This document shows, piece by piece, positions 47,086-57,186 of a DNA stretch of 64,000 nucleotides. The stretch is from NCBI RefSeq assembly GCF_040214835.1, contig NZ_CP157874.1:4406001-4470000 (forward strand). The letters are read 5' to 3'. Both the position numbers and the translations under genes were made by a program. The notes beneath the pieces were generated by a model. That model searched no databases. It was not told the DNA's origin and was given only the letters and a program-made list of their open reading frames with translations. Within the stretch, counting starts at the first letter, position 1; each line of letters starts with the position of its first letter. This DNA comes from Pseudomonas asiatica (lineage in GTDB: Bacteria; Pseudomonadota; Gammaproteobacteria; Pseudomonadales; Pseudomonadaceae).

Positions 47086-47781
47086 TTACTCTTCGCTGGT
47101 GTGCACTTTGCGGTGCAGGATCGCCTGGAACTCGTCGGCGAAGGTGTAGTAACGGCCGATCAGCACTTCGCTGCGGGCCGAGAAGCGGTTGTAGGCGATG
47201 ACCGCCGGGATTGCCGCGAACAGGCCGATGGCGGTGGCGATCAGCGCTTCGGCGATACCCGGGGCAACCGTGGCCAGGGTGGCCTGCTGGGCGCTGGCCA
47301 GGCCGCGGAAGGAGTTCATGATGCCCCATACGGTACCGAACAGGCCGATGTACGGGCTGGTCGAACCGACGGTGGCCAGGAACGGCAGGCTCTGCTCGAG
47401 TTTTTCTTCCTCGCGCGAGATGGCTACGCGCATGGCACGGGCAACACCCTCCATGACCGCGTCCGGGTCAACGCCCGGCTGCTGGCGCAGGCGCGAGAAT
47501 TCCTTGAAGCCGGCACGGAAGACCTGCTCGACACCGGAATCCGGGTCTGGGTTGCTGCCTGCCTGACGGTACAGCTTGGACAGGTCGATGCCCGACCAGA
47601 AGCGCTCCTCGAAGGCATCCAGCGCACGACGACCGGCGCGCAGCATGGTGCTGCGCTGGAAGATCATGACCCATGAGGTGACCGAGGCGGCCACCAGGGT
47701 CAGCATTACCAGCTGTACCAGCACACTGGCATTGCTGACCAGACTCCACATGGAGGTATGGTCGACGACGTTAGCTTCCAC
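47086..47781 (-). CDS. tolQ: Tol-Pal system protein TolQ
   Basis: A 231-residue three-helix inner-membrane channel protein of the MotA/TolQ/ExbB family. TM1 is near 15-38; TM2 and TM3 are in the ATVGSTSPYIGLFGTVWGIM and IAEALIATAIGLFAAIPAVI stretches. Starts 2 bases after ybgC and ends 14 bases before tolR. Confidence 0.96.
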   Translation of the reverse strand: MEANVVDHTSMWSLVSNASVLVQLVMLTLVAASVTSWVMIFQRSTMLRAGRRALDAFEERFWSGIDLSKLYRQAGSNPDPDSGVEQVFRAGFKEFSRLRQQPGVDPDAVMEGVARAMRVAISREEEKLEQSLPFLATVGSTSPYIGLFGTVWGIMNSFRGLASAQQATLATVAPGIAEALIATAIGLFAAIPAVIAYNRFSARSEVLIGRYYTFADEFQAILHRKVHTSEE

Positions 47782-47783
47782 GC

Positions 47784-48236
47784 TTATTCTCCTGCATTCG
47801 ATTGAGTACCCGAGCCGTCCGCCGCAAAGGCGTCACGCAGCTCCGGGGGTATGGCTCGGGGTTTGAAAGTGTCGGCGCGCACGGCGGCCACCAGGAACTG
47901 CCCTTCGCAAAGCAGCGTTTCATCCTTTTCCCGCCAGACCTGCTGCACGAAGCGCAGGCTGGCGCGATTGAGTTCAAGTACTTGCGCGGTGACCCGCAGC
48001 TCGTCGTCCAGCCGCGCCGGCGCGTGATAGCGCGCTTCGCTGGAGTGGACCACGAACAGCAGGTTGTCTTCGGCCAGCTGCGCCTGGGAAAAGCCCAGGT
48101 GCCGCAGCCGCTCGGTACGCGCGCGCTCCATGAATTTCAGGTAATTGACGTAATACACCACGCCACCGGCATCGGTATCTTCGTAATAGACGCGACAACG
48201 GTGTGCGAACGGTTCCAGGCCATTTTGCGCGCGCAT
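47784..48236 (-). CDS. ybgC: acyl-CoA thioesterase YbgC
   Basis: A 150-residue hot-dog-fold thioesterase. The catalytic aspartate is in [20 protein letters not shown]. It opens the Tol-Pal operon, as in E. coli, where it is linked to phospholipid metabolism. Confidence 0.95.
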   Translation of the reverse strand: MRAQNGLEPFAHRCRVYYEDTDAGGVVYYVNYLKFMERARTERLRHLGFSQAQLAEDNLLFVVHSSEARYHAPARLDDELRVTAQVLELNRASLRFVQQVWREKDETLLCEGQFLVAAVRADTFKPRAIPPELRDAFAADGSGTQSNAGE

Positions 48237-48361
48237 ACTCTAGTGCTTACTCCTCAGCTTGCCAATCCGCTGTGGCAACTGTTTTTTCTTCATTAATGTC
48301 TTATTGCCAGCGCACCCTCGGCATGCCAGCGGTAGGACCACGAAAAGCCGTTTTCGATCTG

Positions 48362-49408
48362 TCACTCATCACCCGTTTCGGAAAAATCCCCACCCTCCCC
48401 CAGGCGCCCGGGCACGTTCAGGCCAAAGTGCAGGTAGGCATGCCGGGTGACCACGCGGCCGCGCGGCGTGCGCATGATGTAGCCTTGCTGAATCAGGTAC
48501 GGCTCGAGCACGTCCTCGATGGTGTGGCGCTCTTCACTGATGGCCGCGGCCAGGTTGTCCACGCCGACCGGGCCACCGTCGAACTTCTCGATCATGGTCA
48601 GCAGCAGGCGGCGGTCGGAGTGGTCGAAACCGCGCTCGTCGACGTCCAGCAGGTTGAGCGCCATGTCGGCCACGGCCTTGGTGATCTGGCCCTTGCCGCG
48701 CACTTCGGCGTAGTCGCGCACGCGGCGCAGCAGGCGGTTGGCGATACGTGGCGTGCCGCGGGCGCGGCGGGCGATCTCGTAGGCACCCAGGTCTTCGATG
48801 GCCAGGCCGAGGATGCCGGCCGAACGGCTGACGATGGTGGCCAGGTCCTTGTCGCTGTAGAACTCCAGGCGCTGGACGATACCGAAACGGTCGCGCAGCG
48901 GGTTGGTGAGCATGCCGGCACGGGTGGTGGCACCGACCAGGGTGAACGGCGGCAGGTCGAGCTTGATCGAGCGGGCCGCAGGCCCTTCGCCGATCATGAT
49001 GTCGAGCTGGAAGTCCTCCATCGCCGGGTACAGCACCTCTTCGACGACCGGTGACAACCGGTGGATCTCGTCGATGAACAGCACATCGTGCGGTTCGAGG
49101 TTGGTCAGCATGGCCGCGAGGTCGCCCGGGCGCTCGAGGATGGGCCCCGAGGTACTCTTGACCGACACGCCCATTTCCTGGGCAATGATGTTGGCCAGGG
49201 TGGTCTTGCCCAAGCCGGGCGGGCCAAAGATCAGCGTATGGTCGAGCGACTCGCTGCGGCCACGGGCGGCCTGTATGAATAGCGCCATCTGCTCGCGCAC
49301 CACCGGCTGGCCGATGTACTCGTCCAGCCGCAGCGGGCGGATCGCACGGTCCTGGACTTCTTCACGGTCGCGGCCACTGGCGGCGATCAGGCGGTCGGCT
49401 TCGATCAC
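48362..49408 (-). CDS. ruvB: Holliday junction helicase RuvB
   Basis: A 348-residue AAA+ motor that migrates Holliday junctions with RuvA. Walker A is [12 protein letters not shown], Walker B is [10 protein letters not shown], and the sensor region is GATTRAGML. Overlaps ruvA by 4 bases. The 125-base gap to ybgC holds the likely tol operon promoter, not clearly visible. Confidence 0.98.
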   Translation of the reverse strand: MIEADRLIAASGRDREEVQDRAIRPLRLDEYIGQPVVREQMALFIQAARGRSESLDHTLIFGPPGLGKTTLANIIAQEMGVSVKSTSGPILERPGDLAAMLTNLEPHDVLFIDEIHRLSPVVEEVLYPAMEDFQLDIMIGEGPAARSIKLDLPPFTLVGATTRAGMLTNPLRDRFGIVQRLEFYSDKDLATIVSRSAGILGLAIEDLGAYEIARRARGTPRIANRLLRRVRDYAEVRGKGQITKAVADMALNLLDVDERGFDHSDRRLLLTMIEKFDGGPVGVDNLAAAISEERHTIEDVLEPYLIQQGYIMRTPRGRVVTRHAYLHFGLNVPGRLGEGGDFSETGDE

Positions 49409-50022
49409 TTGGTAATCATCCCTTTCAGGCTGCGGCGGATCAGCTCCTCACTGCTCAGGCCGGCCTTGTCCTTGATCGCGGCGATCGCCTTGCTGGCTTC
49501 CTGCGGCTTGTAGCCCAGCGAAACCAGGGCGCTGACGGCATCGGCTTCGGCCGTGGATGCGCTGGCGACCGGCAGCGGCCCGTCGGAGACCAGGGTGAAC
49601 ATGGCCGGGGACGTTTCCCAAGCCTTGAAGCGGTCCTTGAGCTCGACCAGCAGGCGTTCGGCGGTTTTCTTGCCAACACCGGGCACGCGCACCAGGGCCG
49701 AGGTGTCCTGAGCCTGCACGCAGCGCACCAGCTCGTCCACTTCCAGCCCGGACATCAGCGCCAGGGCCAGCTTCGGCCCTACGCCATTCAGGCGGATGAG
49801 TTCGCGGAACAGTTCGCGCTCGCGCTTTTCGGCAAAACCGTAGAGCAGGTGAGCATCCTCGCGCACCACCAGATGGGTGTGCACGGTTACGGGTTCGCCC
49901 ACCTTGGGCAGACGGTACAGCGTGGTCATGGGAACTTCCAGTTCGTAACCTACGCCATTGACGTCGATAATCAGGTGCGGCGGCTGTTTTTCCGCCAGGG
50001 TTCCGCGCAAACGTCCAATCAC
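49405..50022 (-). CDS. ruvA: Holliday junction protein RuvA
   Basis: A 205-residue tetrameric junction-binding protein. OB-fold N-terminus ([20 protein letters not shown]), two helix-hairpin-helix motifs ([15 protein letters not shown] and [16 protein letters not shown]) and a C-terminal RuvB-binding domain. No LexA box was found upstream by eye. Confidence 0.98.
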   Translation of the reverse strand: MIGRLRGTLAEKQPPHLIIDVNGVGYELEVPMTTLYRLPKVGEPVTVHTHLVVREDAHLLYGFAEKRERELFRELIRLNGVGPKLALALMSGLEVDELVRCVQAQDTSALVRVPGVGKKTAERLLVELKDRFKAWETSPAMFTLVSDGPLPVASASTAEADAVSALVSLGYKPQEASKAIAAIKDKAGLSSEELIRRSLKGMITK

Positions 50023-50131
50023 GTTCCGATCCTTCCTCTCGGGGAGCCGGTCAAAGACCGCTCAACCCTATCAGCAAATGCAGCGGGTGAACGCATCACC
50101 CGAACAAAATATGTATCAGCGCATGAAGCGC

Positions 50132-50656
50132 CTACAGACGCAAGCGCCCGCCGCGTCGCCGTGCCGTGGCCAGGCCATGCGGCACCAGGCTGGAACGGGT
50201 ATGGGCGTGGCACAGGGCGATGGCCAGGGCGTCGGAGGCGTCGATCTGCGGCTTTTGCGTCAGTTTCAGCAGGTGCATGACCATCATCATCACCTGCTCC
50301 TTGTTGGCCCCACCGGTACCGGCTACCGCCTGCTTGACCTGGGTGGCGCTGTATTCGGCGATCTCCAGGCCGGCTTCGGCGGCGGCGACGATGGCCGCGC
50401 CACGGGCCTGGCCGAGCTTGAGCGCCGAGTCGGCGTTACGAGCCATGAACACCCGTTCGATGCCCATGGTTACCGGGCCGTGCTGGGCGATGATTTCACC
50501 CACGCCACGAAAAACGATCTGCAACCGCTCGTGCAGCTCGCCGCTGCCGGTGCGGATGCAGCCCGACGCCACGTACTCGCAACCACGGGCGGTCTGGCGT
50601 ACCACGCCATAGCCGGTGATGCGCGAGCCGGGGTCGATACCAAGAATCAGAGTCAT
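50132..50656 (-). CDS. ruvC: crossover junction endodeoxyribonuclease RuvC
   Basis: A 174-residue resolvase. The first catalytic aspartate is D8 in [10 protein letters not shown]; the C-terminal acidic set is in [17 protein letters not shown]. The ATG at 50656 removes a REP-derived extension. It is 109 bases upstream of ruvA. Confidence 0.97.
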   Translation of the reverse strand: MTLILGIDPGSRITGYGVVRQTARGCEYVASGCIRTGSGELHERLQIVFRGVGEIIAQHGPVTMGIERVFMARNADSALKLGQARGAAIVAAAEAGLEIAEYSATQVKQAVAGTGGANKEQVMMMVMHLLKLTQKPQIDASDALAIALCHAHTRSSLVPHGLATARRRGGRLRL

Positions 50657-50690
50657 AGTGCCTGTCGAAAAATTGATGCATCTCTGCAAA

Positions 50691-50798
50691 CTGTACCGGC
50701 CCTTTCGCGGGTAAACCCGCTCCCACAGGTACTGCACCGACTCTGAATGTGGTGCAGTACCTGTGGGAGCGGGTTTACCCGCGAAAGGGCCGGTACAG
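50691..50798. repeat. REP pair, family A: 48-base perfect palindromic arms
   Basis: The two arms (50691-50738 and 50751-50798) are exact reverse complements over 48 bases with a 12-base loop, the strongest palindrome in the window. Lies between yebC and ruvC on the same strand. Confidence 0.95.
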
Positions 50799-50841
50799 GC
50801 GCTGACAAACTTGAAGAACTGGCATGGATCGCCAGGACACC

Positions 50842-51588
50842 TTAGCCGAGGTTTTCCATGATCTCATCGGAAATCTGGGCATTGGAGTAGACGTTCTGCA
50901 CGTCATCCAGGTCTTCGAGCATGTCGATCAGCTTGAGTACTTTCTCGGCACCGTCCTGGTCGAGTTCGGCGCTGGTGGTCGGCTGCATGACGATTTCCGC
51001 GTCAGCGGCCTTGAAGCCCGCCTCTTCCAGGGCATTGCGCACGGCGTAGAAGCTGTTGAACGAGGTGAACACGTCGAACGAGCCGTCGTCGTTGGCCACC
51101 ACGTCATCGGCATCGGCTTCCATCGCCGCTTCCATCAGCGCGTCTTCTTCCACGCCCGGGGCAAAGCTGATCTGCCCCTTGCGCTCGAACAGGTAGGCCA
51201 CCGAACCGTCGGTGCCCAGGTTGCCACCACACTTGGTGAAGGCATGACGCACGGCAGCGGCGGTACGGTTGCGGTTGTCGGTCATGGCCTCGACCATGAT
51301 CGCCACGCCACCCGGGCCGTAACCTTCGTAGCTGAGCTCTTCGACGTTGTCGCTTTCGTTGGTGCCGGCGCCACGGGCCACGGCACGATCGATGATGTCG
51401 CGGCTCATGTTGGCGCCCAGGGCCTTGTCCAGCGCCAAACGCAGGCGCGGGTTGGATGCCGGGTCAGCACCACCCTGCTTGGCAGCGACCGTCAGTTCGC
51501 GGATCCACTTGGTGAAGATCTTGCCTCTCTTGGCATCCTGGCGCTCTTTGCGGTGCTTGATGTTCGCCCACTTGGAATGACCAGCCAT
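50842..51588 (-). CDS. yebC: YebC/PmpR-family protein
   Basis: A 248-residue protein of the YebC family ([20 protein letters not shown] start; [20 protein letters not shown]). Members act as transcription regulators (PmpR) or as translation factors that relieve proline stalling. Upstream of ruvC in the usual order. Confidence 0.95.
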   Translation of the reverse strand: MAGHSKWANIKHRKERQDAKRGKIFTKWIRELTVAAKQGGADPASNPRLRLALDKALGANMSRDIIDRAVARGAGTNESDNVEELSYEGYGPGGVAIMVEAMTDNRNRTAAAVRHAFTKCGGNLGTDGSVAYLFERKGQISFAPGVEEDALMEAAMEADADDVVANDDGSFDVFTSFNSFYAVRNALEEAGFKAADAEIVMQPTTSAELDQDGAEKVLKLIDMLEDLDDVQNVYSNAQISDEIMENLG

Positions 51589-51664
51589 AACGACTCCGAA
51601 TCCTTTGAATCACAAACAGCCCCGCCCCTGTACGGGGCGGGACGGGAAATTGCCTGCGCCGAAA

Positions 51665-51693
51665 CGCAAAGGCGCATCCATGTGGATGCGCCC
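51665..51693 (-). terminator. terminator of aspS
   Basis: Minus strand GGCGCATCCA-CA-TGGATGCGCC followed by TTTGCGTTTC, 10 bases after the aspS stop. A second GC-rich hairpin (CCCGCCCC/GGGGCGGG) lies further downstream at about 51620-51641. Confidence 0.85.
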
Positions 51694-51702
51694 GGGGACT
51701 GC

Positions 51703-53478
51703 TTACTCGACCTTGGTCTGTTCGCGCAGTCGGATGTGCAGCTCGCGCAGGGCCTTGGCGTCGACCATGCCAGGGGCCTGGGTCATGACGCACGCGGCGC
51801 TCTGGGTTTTCGGGAAGGCGATCACTTCACGGATCGACTGGGCGCCGGTCATCAGCATGACCAGGCGGTCCAGACCGAAGGCCAGACCACCGTGAGGCGG
51901 TGCACCGAACTTCAGGGCGTCGAGCAGGAAGCCGAACTTCTCTTCCTGTTCTGCCGCCTCGATGCCCAGCAGGCGGAACACGGCCTGCTGCATCTCTTTA
52001 CGGTGGATACGGATCGAACCACCACCCAGCTCGGTACCGTTCAGGACCATGTCGTAGGCACGGGACAGGGCCACGGCCGGGTTGGCCTCGAGCTCTTCCG
52101 GGGTGCACTTCGGCGCGGTGAACGGGTGGTGCAGCGCGGTGAAGCTGCCGTCTTCGTTCTCTTCGAACATCGGGAAGTCGACCACCCACATCGGTGCCCA
52201 CTCGCAGGTCAGCAGCTCGAAGTCGTGGCCCAGGCGGATACGCAGCGCGCCCAGGGCTTCGCTGACCACCTTGAACTTGTCGGCACCGAAGAACACGATG
52301 TCGCCGTCAACGGCGCCAACGCGGTCGAGGATGGTGTTGAGGTTGGCCTCGGGGATGTTCTTGACGATCGGCGACTGCAGGCCTTCGACGCCCTTGGCGC
52401 GCTCGTTGACCTTGATGTAGGCCAGGCCCTTGGCACCGTAGATGCCGACGAACTTGGTGTACTCGTCGATCTTGCTGCGCGGCATGCTGGCGCCGCCTGG
52501 CAGGCGCAGGGCGGTAACGCGGCACTTCGGATCGTTGGCCGGGCCGGCGAACACCTTGAAGTCGACGTCCTTGAGCTGGTCGGCGACGTCGACCAGTTCC
52601 AGCGGAATACGCAGGTCCGGCTTGTCGGAGCCGTAGCGGCGCATGGCCTCTTCGAAGGTCATGTGGGGGAATTCGCCGAATTCCAGGTCCAGCACTTCCT
52701 TGAACAGCTTGCGGATCATGCTTTCGGTCAGGCCCATGATCTCGCTTTCATCGAGGAAGCTGGTTTCGATGTCGATCTGGGTGAATTCCGGCTGGCGGTC
52801 GGCACGCAGGTCTTCGTCACGGAAGCACTTGGCGATCTGGTAGTAGCGGTCGAAGCCGGCGACCATCAACAGCTGCTTGAACAACTGCGGCGACTGCGGC
52901 AGGGCGAAGAAGCTACCGGCGTGGGTACGGCTAGGCACCAGGTAGTCACGGGCGCCTTCCGGGGTGGCACGGGTCAGGATCGGCGTCTCGACGTCGAGGA
53001 AGCCGTTCTCGTCGAGGAAGCGACGGATGCTGCTGGTGATGCGCGAACGCAGGCGCAGCTTGTCGGCCATTTCCGGGCGACGCAGATCGATGAAACGGTA
53101 GCGCAGGCGGGTTTCCTCGCCGACGTCGGAGTACTCGTTCAGCGGGAACGGCGGGGTTTCCGCTTCGTTGAGCACGTTCAGCTGGTAGCCGAGGATCTCG
53201 ATGGCGCCGGAAGCCATGTTGGCATTCACCGCACCTTCAGGGCGCTTGCGGACCTTGCCGGTGATCTGCACGACGTATTCGCTGCGCACGCGGTCGGCAG
53301 CGGCGAAGGTTTCGGCGCGATCCGGGTCGAACACGACCTGGGCCATGCCTTCGCGGTCACGGATGTCGAGGAAGATCACCCCGCCGTGGTCGCGGCGACG
53401 ATGGACCCAGCCGCAAAGGGTGACTTCCTGGCCGTCCAGGCTCTCGTTCAGTTGGCCGCAATAATGGCTGCGCATCAT
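51703..53478 (-). CDS. aspS: aspartate-tRNA ligase AspS
   Basis: A 591-residue class II synthetase: N-terminal OB anticodon domain ([20 protein letters not shown]), motif 2 region [18 protein letters not shown], a GAD insertion in the middle and motif 3 [12 protein letters not shown] near the end. Pseudomonas AspRS is usually non-discriminating, also charging tRNA-Asn; not testable here. Confidence 0.98.
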   Translation of the reverse strand: MMRSHYCGQLNESLDGQEVTLCGWVHRRRDHGGVIFLDIRDREGMAQVVFDPDRAETFAAADRVRSEYVVQITGKVRKRPEGAVNANMASGAIEILGYQLNVLNEAETPPFPLNEYSDVGEETRLRYRFIDLRRPEMADKLRLRSRITSSIRRFLDENGFLDVETPILTRATPEGARDYLVPSRTHAGSFFALPQSPQLFKQLLMVAGFDRYYQIAKCFRDEDLRADRQPEFTQIDIETSFLDESEIMGLTESMIRKLFKEVLDLEFGEFPHMTFEEAMRRYGSDKPDLRIPLELVDVADQLKDVDFKVFAGPANDPKCRVTALRLPGGASMPRSKIDEYTKFVGIYGAKGLAYIKVNERAKGVEGLQSPIVKNIPEANLNTILDRVGAVDGDIVFFGADKFKVVSEALGALRIRLGHDFELLTCEWAPMWVVDFPMFEENEDGSFTALHHPFTAPKCTPEELEANPAVALSRAYDMVLNGTELGGGSIRIHRKEMQQAVFRLLGIEAAEQEEKFGFLLDALKFGAPPHGGLAFGLDRLVMLMTGAQSIREVIAFPKTQSAACVMTQAPGMVDAKALRELHIRLREQTKVE

Positions 53479-53573
53479 GATGGTGGTTTCGCTTCTCGTG
53501 ATTCGTGTATTCGGTGGAGGCCTTGGCCGCCCGCAGAGGGCTAATACTGCAAGACCCGGTCACAGCATTCAAC

Positions 53574-53795
53574 TCAGTCGGCCTTGTCGCCGCCTGCCAG
53601 ATTCTTTTTCGCCCCGGTCTTGAAGTCGGTTTCGTACCAACCGTTACCGCTCAGGCGGAAGCCTGGCACCGACAGCAGCTTCTTCAGCGCCGGCGCCTGG
53701 CAGGCCGGGCAATCGGTCAGCGGCGCGGCGCTGATCTTCTGCAGCACTTCCATGCGGTGCTCGCAGGATGCACATTGATAGTCATAAAGGGGCAT
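53574..53795 (-). CDS. FmdB-family zinc-ribbon protein
   Basis: A 73-residue protein with two CxxC knuckles (YQCASCEH and DCPACQAP) that bind one zinc, then a basic tail. FmdB-type proteins are small putative regulators with unknown partners. Located just upstream of aspS, as in other pseudomonads. Confidence 0.88.
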   Translation of the reverse strand: MPLYDYQCASCEHRMEVLQKISAAPLTDCPACQAPALKKLLSVPGFRLSGNGWYETDFKTGAKKNLAGGDKAD

Positions 53796-53887
53796 GGGTG
53801 TCTCTCGTCAACCACAACGCTGGCTGCCGGGGCAGCAAAAAGCGGGATTATATATGGTTAGCAAGCACTGCGCAGCCCGCCAGGCGA

Positions 53888-54217
53888 TCAGCGCACACTT
53901 GGCGGGTCCAGCAGCCAGGCGACGCAGATCACCCTGATCAGCCCGCTGAAGTTGCGCACCCCACCCTGGCGCAGGTGTACCTCGCGGTCGACGTAGGACA
54001 GCACCGCGCTGACCGAGCAGCGGTTGGCCGCGGCGATGCGCTCCAGGATGCCCCAGTAGACGGCCTCCAGCCGCAGGCAGGTGGAAAAGCCGTTGAGCCG
54101 CACCGAGCGTGACACCGGCTGGGTCTGCAACATGTCGAAATCCGCCTTGAACGGGTCGATGCACTGTTTACCCGGCCAACGCCCCTGGCCAGCCACACGT
54201 TTGCTTGCTTGCATCAT
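53888..54217 (-). CDS. ribbon-helix-helix domain protein
   Basis: A 109-residue protein. The strand VSRSVRLNGFSTCLRLEAVY and helix WGILERIAAANRCSVSAVLS resemble RHH DNA-binding proteins. GAGGAAG 8 bases before the ATG at 54217 supports the start over an upstream GTG. The target is unknown. Confidence 0.75.
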   Translation of the reverse strand: MMQASKRVAGQGRWPGKQCIDPFKADFDMLQTQPVSRSVRLNGFSTCLRLEAVYWGILERIAAANRCSVSAVLSYVDREVHLRQGGVRNFSGLIRVICVAWLLDPPSVR

Positions 54218-54318
54218 GCGCCACACTTCCTCGTCACAGGTACCAGGTGGCCTATGAAGCGCTGATGGGCGAGCTTAAAGCAGCGGCAAAATCTTCCCGC
54301 ACAAAATTGCGCAGGACC

Positions 54319-54433
54319 TGTAGGAGCGGCCTTGTGTCGCGATGGGCTGCGAAGCAGCCCCAGGGTTTGAGTGCAATTGCACAAATTGCCGGGGCTGCTG
54401 CGCAGCCCATCGCGACACAAGGCCGCTCCTACA
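54319..54433. repeat. REP pair, family B
   Basis: TGTAGGAGCGGCCTTGTGTC and its complement, with GGGCTGC/GCAGCCC inner arms, between the Dps-like gene and the ribbon-helix-helix gene. Confidence 0.9.
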
Positions 54434-54456
54434 AGGGCCGGTACAGCGCTGGGTAT

Positions 54457-54930
54457 CTACTTGCCGTCGAGCAGCACCCGCAGCATCCAGGCGGTTTTCT
54501 CGTGCACCTGCATGCGCTGGGTCAGCAGGTCGGCGGTCGGCTCGTCACTGACCTTGTCCACCACCGGGAAGATGCTGCGCGCGGTACGCACCACGGCTTC
54601 CTGGCCCTGGACCAGCTGGCGGATCATCTCGTCGGCAGGCGGCACCCCTTCTTCCTCCTTGATCGAGGAGTGCCGCGCATAGAATGCATAAGCCCCCGGC
54701 GCCGGAAAGCCCAGAGCGCGAATGCGCTCGGCGATCGAGTCGACCGCCAGCGCCAGTTCGTTGTACTGCTCTTCGAACATCAGGTGCAGGGTGCGGAACG
54801 ACGGACCGGTGACGTTCCAGTGGAAGTTATGGGTTTTCAGATACAGCACGTAGGTATCCGACAACAGGCGGGACAATCCATCGACGATGGACTTGCGATC
54901 TTCTTCACTGATACCGATATCGATTGCCAT
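54457..54930 (-). CDS. Dps-like ferritin
   Basis: A 157-residue four-helix protein of the Dps family ([20 protein letters not shown] supplies the ferroxidase His; [20 protein letters not shown] the Asp/Glu side). Dps proteins oxidise and store iron and protect DNA in stationary phase. AGGGGAA before the ATG at 54930. No OxyR or IHF site is evident. Confidence 0.9.
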   Translation of the reverse strand: MAIDIGISEEDRKSIVDGLSRLLSDTYVLYLKTHNFHWNVTGPSFRTLHLMFEEQYNELALAVDSIAERIRALGFPAPGAYAFYARHSSIKEEEGVPPADEMIRQLVQGQEAVVRTARSIFPVVDKVSDEPTADLLTQRMQVHEKTAWMLRVLLDGK

Positions 54931-55209
54931 GAAGTTCCCCTTTCCATAAGGCTTGAGACCCAAGCAGGTGCCGACCACTGTAGCAACACTTGGTACACGC
55001 CGCATGTGACATGGCGCAACACATCGCCCGTCGCGGCCTGCGGTTTGAGTAGCCTGCGGCTTTACTGTTAAATAGGCATGGTGCCACCCGTGCGGATTGT
55101 CATTGCCGGGTGCATAGGCTGGCCTGCCACGTGTTCGCGCTCTACACCTCATGCGCACCGTGCTGCCAGCTCTTCCTGTGATCGGCCTTATCAACTGTGA
55201 GCCAACCCC

Positions 55210-55803
55210 ATGTTCAAGATCGTCCATCTGGTGACGGGCGTGGCAGCCTTGCTGCTATCGCTCATACCCAGCCTGAAAACCGATGCGACACCCTTCCTGC
55301 AACAACCCGACGCGGTCTACCTTGCCCTGCTCGGCCTGCTCAACCTGGTGCTGGCCCCGGTCGTGCCACTGTACTACCGCGGCGCGCGGCAGCAGTTGCA
55401 GCACCTGGCCTGTGCCCTGCTGGTGGTGGCCGTGGTGCTGCAGACCCTGACACTGCTGGCCCGCCCGGAAATGGGCAACCTGGCCGCACTGGTCTGCGCG
55501 GCGCTGGCCGTGGCCGTGCACCTGGCCGTGGGCTTTGCCCGCATCCCGCGCAAGGCACGCGCCAGCCAGCACGCGGCGCAGGATGCCGGCAATCGTGATA
55601 CCGGTACCGTGAAGTGGTTCAACACGTCCAAAGGCTTCGGCTTCATCTCCCGCGACTCGGGCGATGATATCTTCGTGCACTTTCGCGCCATTCGCGGCGA
55701 AGGCCACCGCATCCTGGTGGAAGGCCAGCGCGTGGAGTTTTCCGTGATGCACCGCGACAAGGGCCTGCAGGCCGAGGATGTGGTTGCGGTAACCCGCCGC
55801 TGA
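55210..55803 (+). CDS. membrane-anchored cold-shock-domain protein
   Basis: A 197-residue fusion-like protein. The first 120 residues hold about four hydrophobic stretches ([70 protein letters not shown]). A C-terminal cold-shock OB fold follows, with RNP1-like KGFGFISR and RNP2-like DIFVHFRAI. The nucleic-acid-binding half should face the cytoplasm. Known mainly in pseudomonads, function unclear. Confidence 0.85.
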   Translation: MFKIVHLVTGVAALLLSLIPSLKTDATPFLQQPDAVYLALLGLLNLVLAPVVPLYYRGARQQLQHLACALLVVAVVLQTLTLLARPEMGNLAALVCAALAVAVHLAVGFARIPRKARASQHAAQDAGNRDTGTVKWFNTSKGFGFISRDSGDDIFVHFRAIRGEGHRILVEGQRVEFSVMHRDKGLQAEDVVAVTRR

Positions 55804-55823
55804 TCCAACTTGTCGAAACCACT

Positions 55824-55857
55824 CCCTGCAGGAGCGGGCATGCCCGCTCCTGCAGGG
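55824..55857. repeat. 34-base perfect palindrome
   Basis: CCCTGCAGGAGCGGGCA followed directly by its reverse complement with no loop, between the convergent CSD gene and slyX. Could act as a cruciform or as a shared terminator core. Confidence 0.8.
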
Positions 55858-55866
55858 GTCCAGGTA

Positions 55867-56073
55867 TCAATAATGAGGCGGTGGCGCCTCGTCCCCTTCG
55901 CTGCCGTACTGGCCAACCATCTCTTCGTAACGCTTGATCAGCTCGGCCATCTGCAACTGCAGCCGCTCGATCACCCGCCCCTGCTCGACCACCACGTCAT
56001 TCAGCGCCTGGATGGTGTCATCCTGGAACGCCTGGCGTGTTTCCAGTTCGACCACTCGCGATTCAAGCGACAT
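55867..56073 (-). CDS. slyX: SlyX-family protein
   Basis: A 68-residue coiled-coil protein ([16 protein letters not shown] start [40 protein letters not shown]). Function unknown. Starts 1 base after the HIT stop, so co-translated. Confidence 0.92.
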   Translation of the reverse strand: MSLESRVVELETRQAFQDDTIQALNDVVVEQGRVIERLQLQMAELIKRYEEMVGQYGSEGDEAPPPHY

Positions 56074-56074
56074 G

Positions 56075-56494
56075 TCAGGCCTCCTGGTAGCCGGCGAGCT
56101 GCAGCCCGCGCAGGCGCTGACGAATGGCTTGCACCTGGTCGTCGGTGTAGGCCACCGCCGGGCACTTGCCCCACACCGGTGCCGGCCAGGCGGCGTCGTC
56201 GCGCTGGCGCACGATCACGTGCATGTGCAACTGGCTGACCACATTGCCCAGGGTGGCCACGTTCATCTTGTCGGCGCTGTAGCTGGCTTTCAGCGCTTCG
56301 GCCAGGCTGGTGGTTTCCTGCCACAACTGCTGCTGCTCCGCAGCATCGAGCTCGAACAGTTCGCTGATACCGGCGCGCTTGGGCACCAGGATGAACCATG
56401 GATAGTTGGCATCCTTGCTCAGCAGCAACTGGCACAGCGCAAACTCCCCCAGCACCAGCGAATCCTGCTGCAAACGCGAATCGAGGACGAACAC
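56075..56494 (-). CDS. HIT-family protein
   Basis: A 139-residue HIT-fold nucleotide-binding protein with [10 protein letters not shown] as the histidine triad (H-x-H-x). Acts on nucleotide phosphoramidates or dinucleotides; the substrate is not assignable. First gene of the HIT-slyX pair. Confidence 0.9.
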   Translation of the reverse strand: MFVLDSRLQQDSLVLGEFALCQLLLSKDANYPWFILVPKRAGISELFELDAAEQQQLWQETTSLAEALKASYSADKMNVATLGNVVSQLHMHVIVRQRDDAAWPAPVWGKCPAVAYTDDQVQAIRQRLRGLQLAGYQEA

Positions 56495-57186
56495 GGCAAA
56501 TCTCCTTCAGGCAGAACCAACCCGCGTCACGCGGAAAACAGGCCTGCAAGGATACCCTGCACGTTCCCGGTAACACAGCGCTACTTTTCGCACCAAAATG
56601 AGGCCGCCCGTACACCTCGCACCACACTTGCCACCCCAAAGGTGACGCTGCATGAACAAGTTGCGGTAACACATTGACTTTCATGACAGCTTTTCAAATT
56701 TTAATGATTCTTGACCGTGACACCCCGTCAGGCGGCTCCCGCCCCGTGTTTACGGTACTTTCCGACCCCCGGTAGCAGGTTTTGTGAAAATTTCATGAAG
56801 CGTTGCGAATTTTGAGCACGCTTGTTGCATTCCTTTCACGCCAAGTCGGCACGACATCTGCATCGACAGGTGTACGCGACAAATAACAACAGCGGCATTG
56901 GTTACCAGGGAGTTTCCCCAACCGGAATCGGTAGTTACAGGTTCGTTACGGTGAAAGAAACAGCGCTGGTGTTGTACGGCCCTTAAACCGGGGCGTGATT
57001 TGCGACATGGAAATACTTAAAAGCGACATGGTGAAAAAGTTCCGAAAAGGATGTTTATACCCATATCGCCAACAACAGTCAGCGTGCTATACATTTTCGC
57101 CGACATAACAAGAAAGAGCTGCCCCATATAACTAAAACACTTGGACGCAGCGGTACTCTTCCTAAAAACCAAAGGAGCAAATCACG
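56495..57186. other. long upstream region of the OprD-family porin gene
   Basis: 692 non-coding bases. GCGACATGG occurs twice exactly 21 bases apart (57002-57010 and 57023-57031). The last part before the porin ATG is AT-rich with AAAGGAGC as a strong ribosome site. It contains no gene I can support. Confidence 0.45.

Noticed and set aside
48237..48361. A small gene between ruvB and ybgC
   Set aside because: Only 125 bases, no ribosome site or conserved frame; best read as promoter space.
50824..53544. A 906-codon open frame on the plus strand
   Set aside because: Antisense to yebC and aspS, which are certain. Shadow ORF from GC-rich codons.
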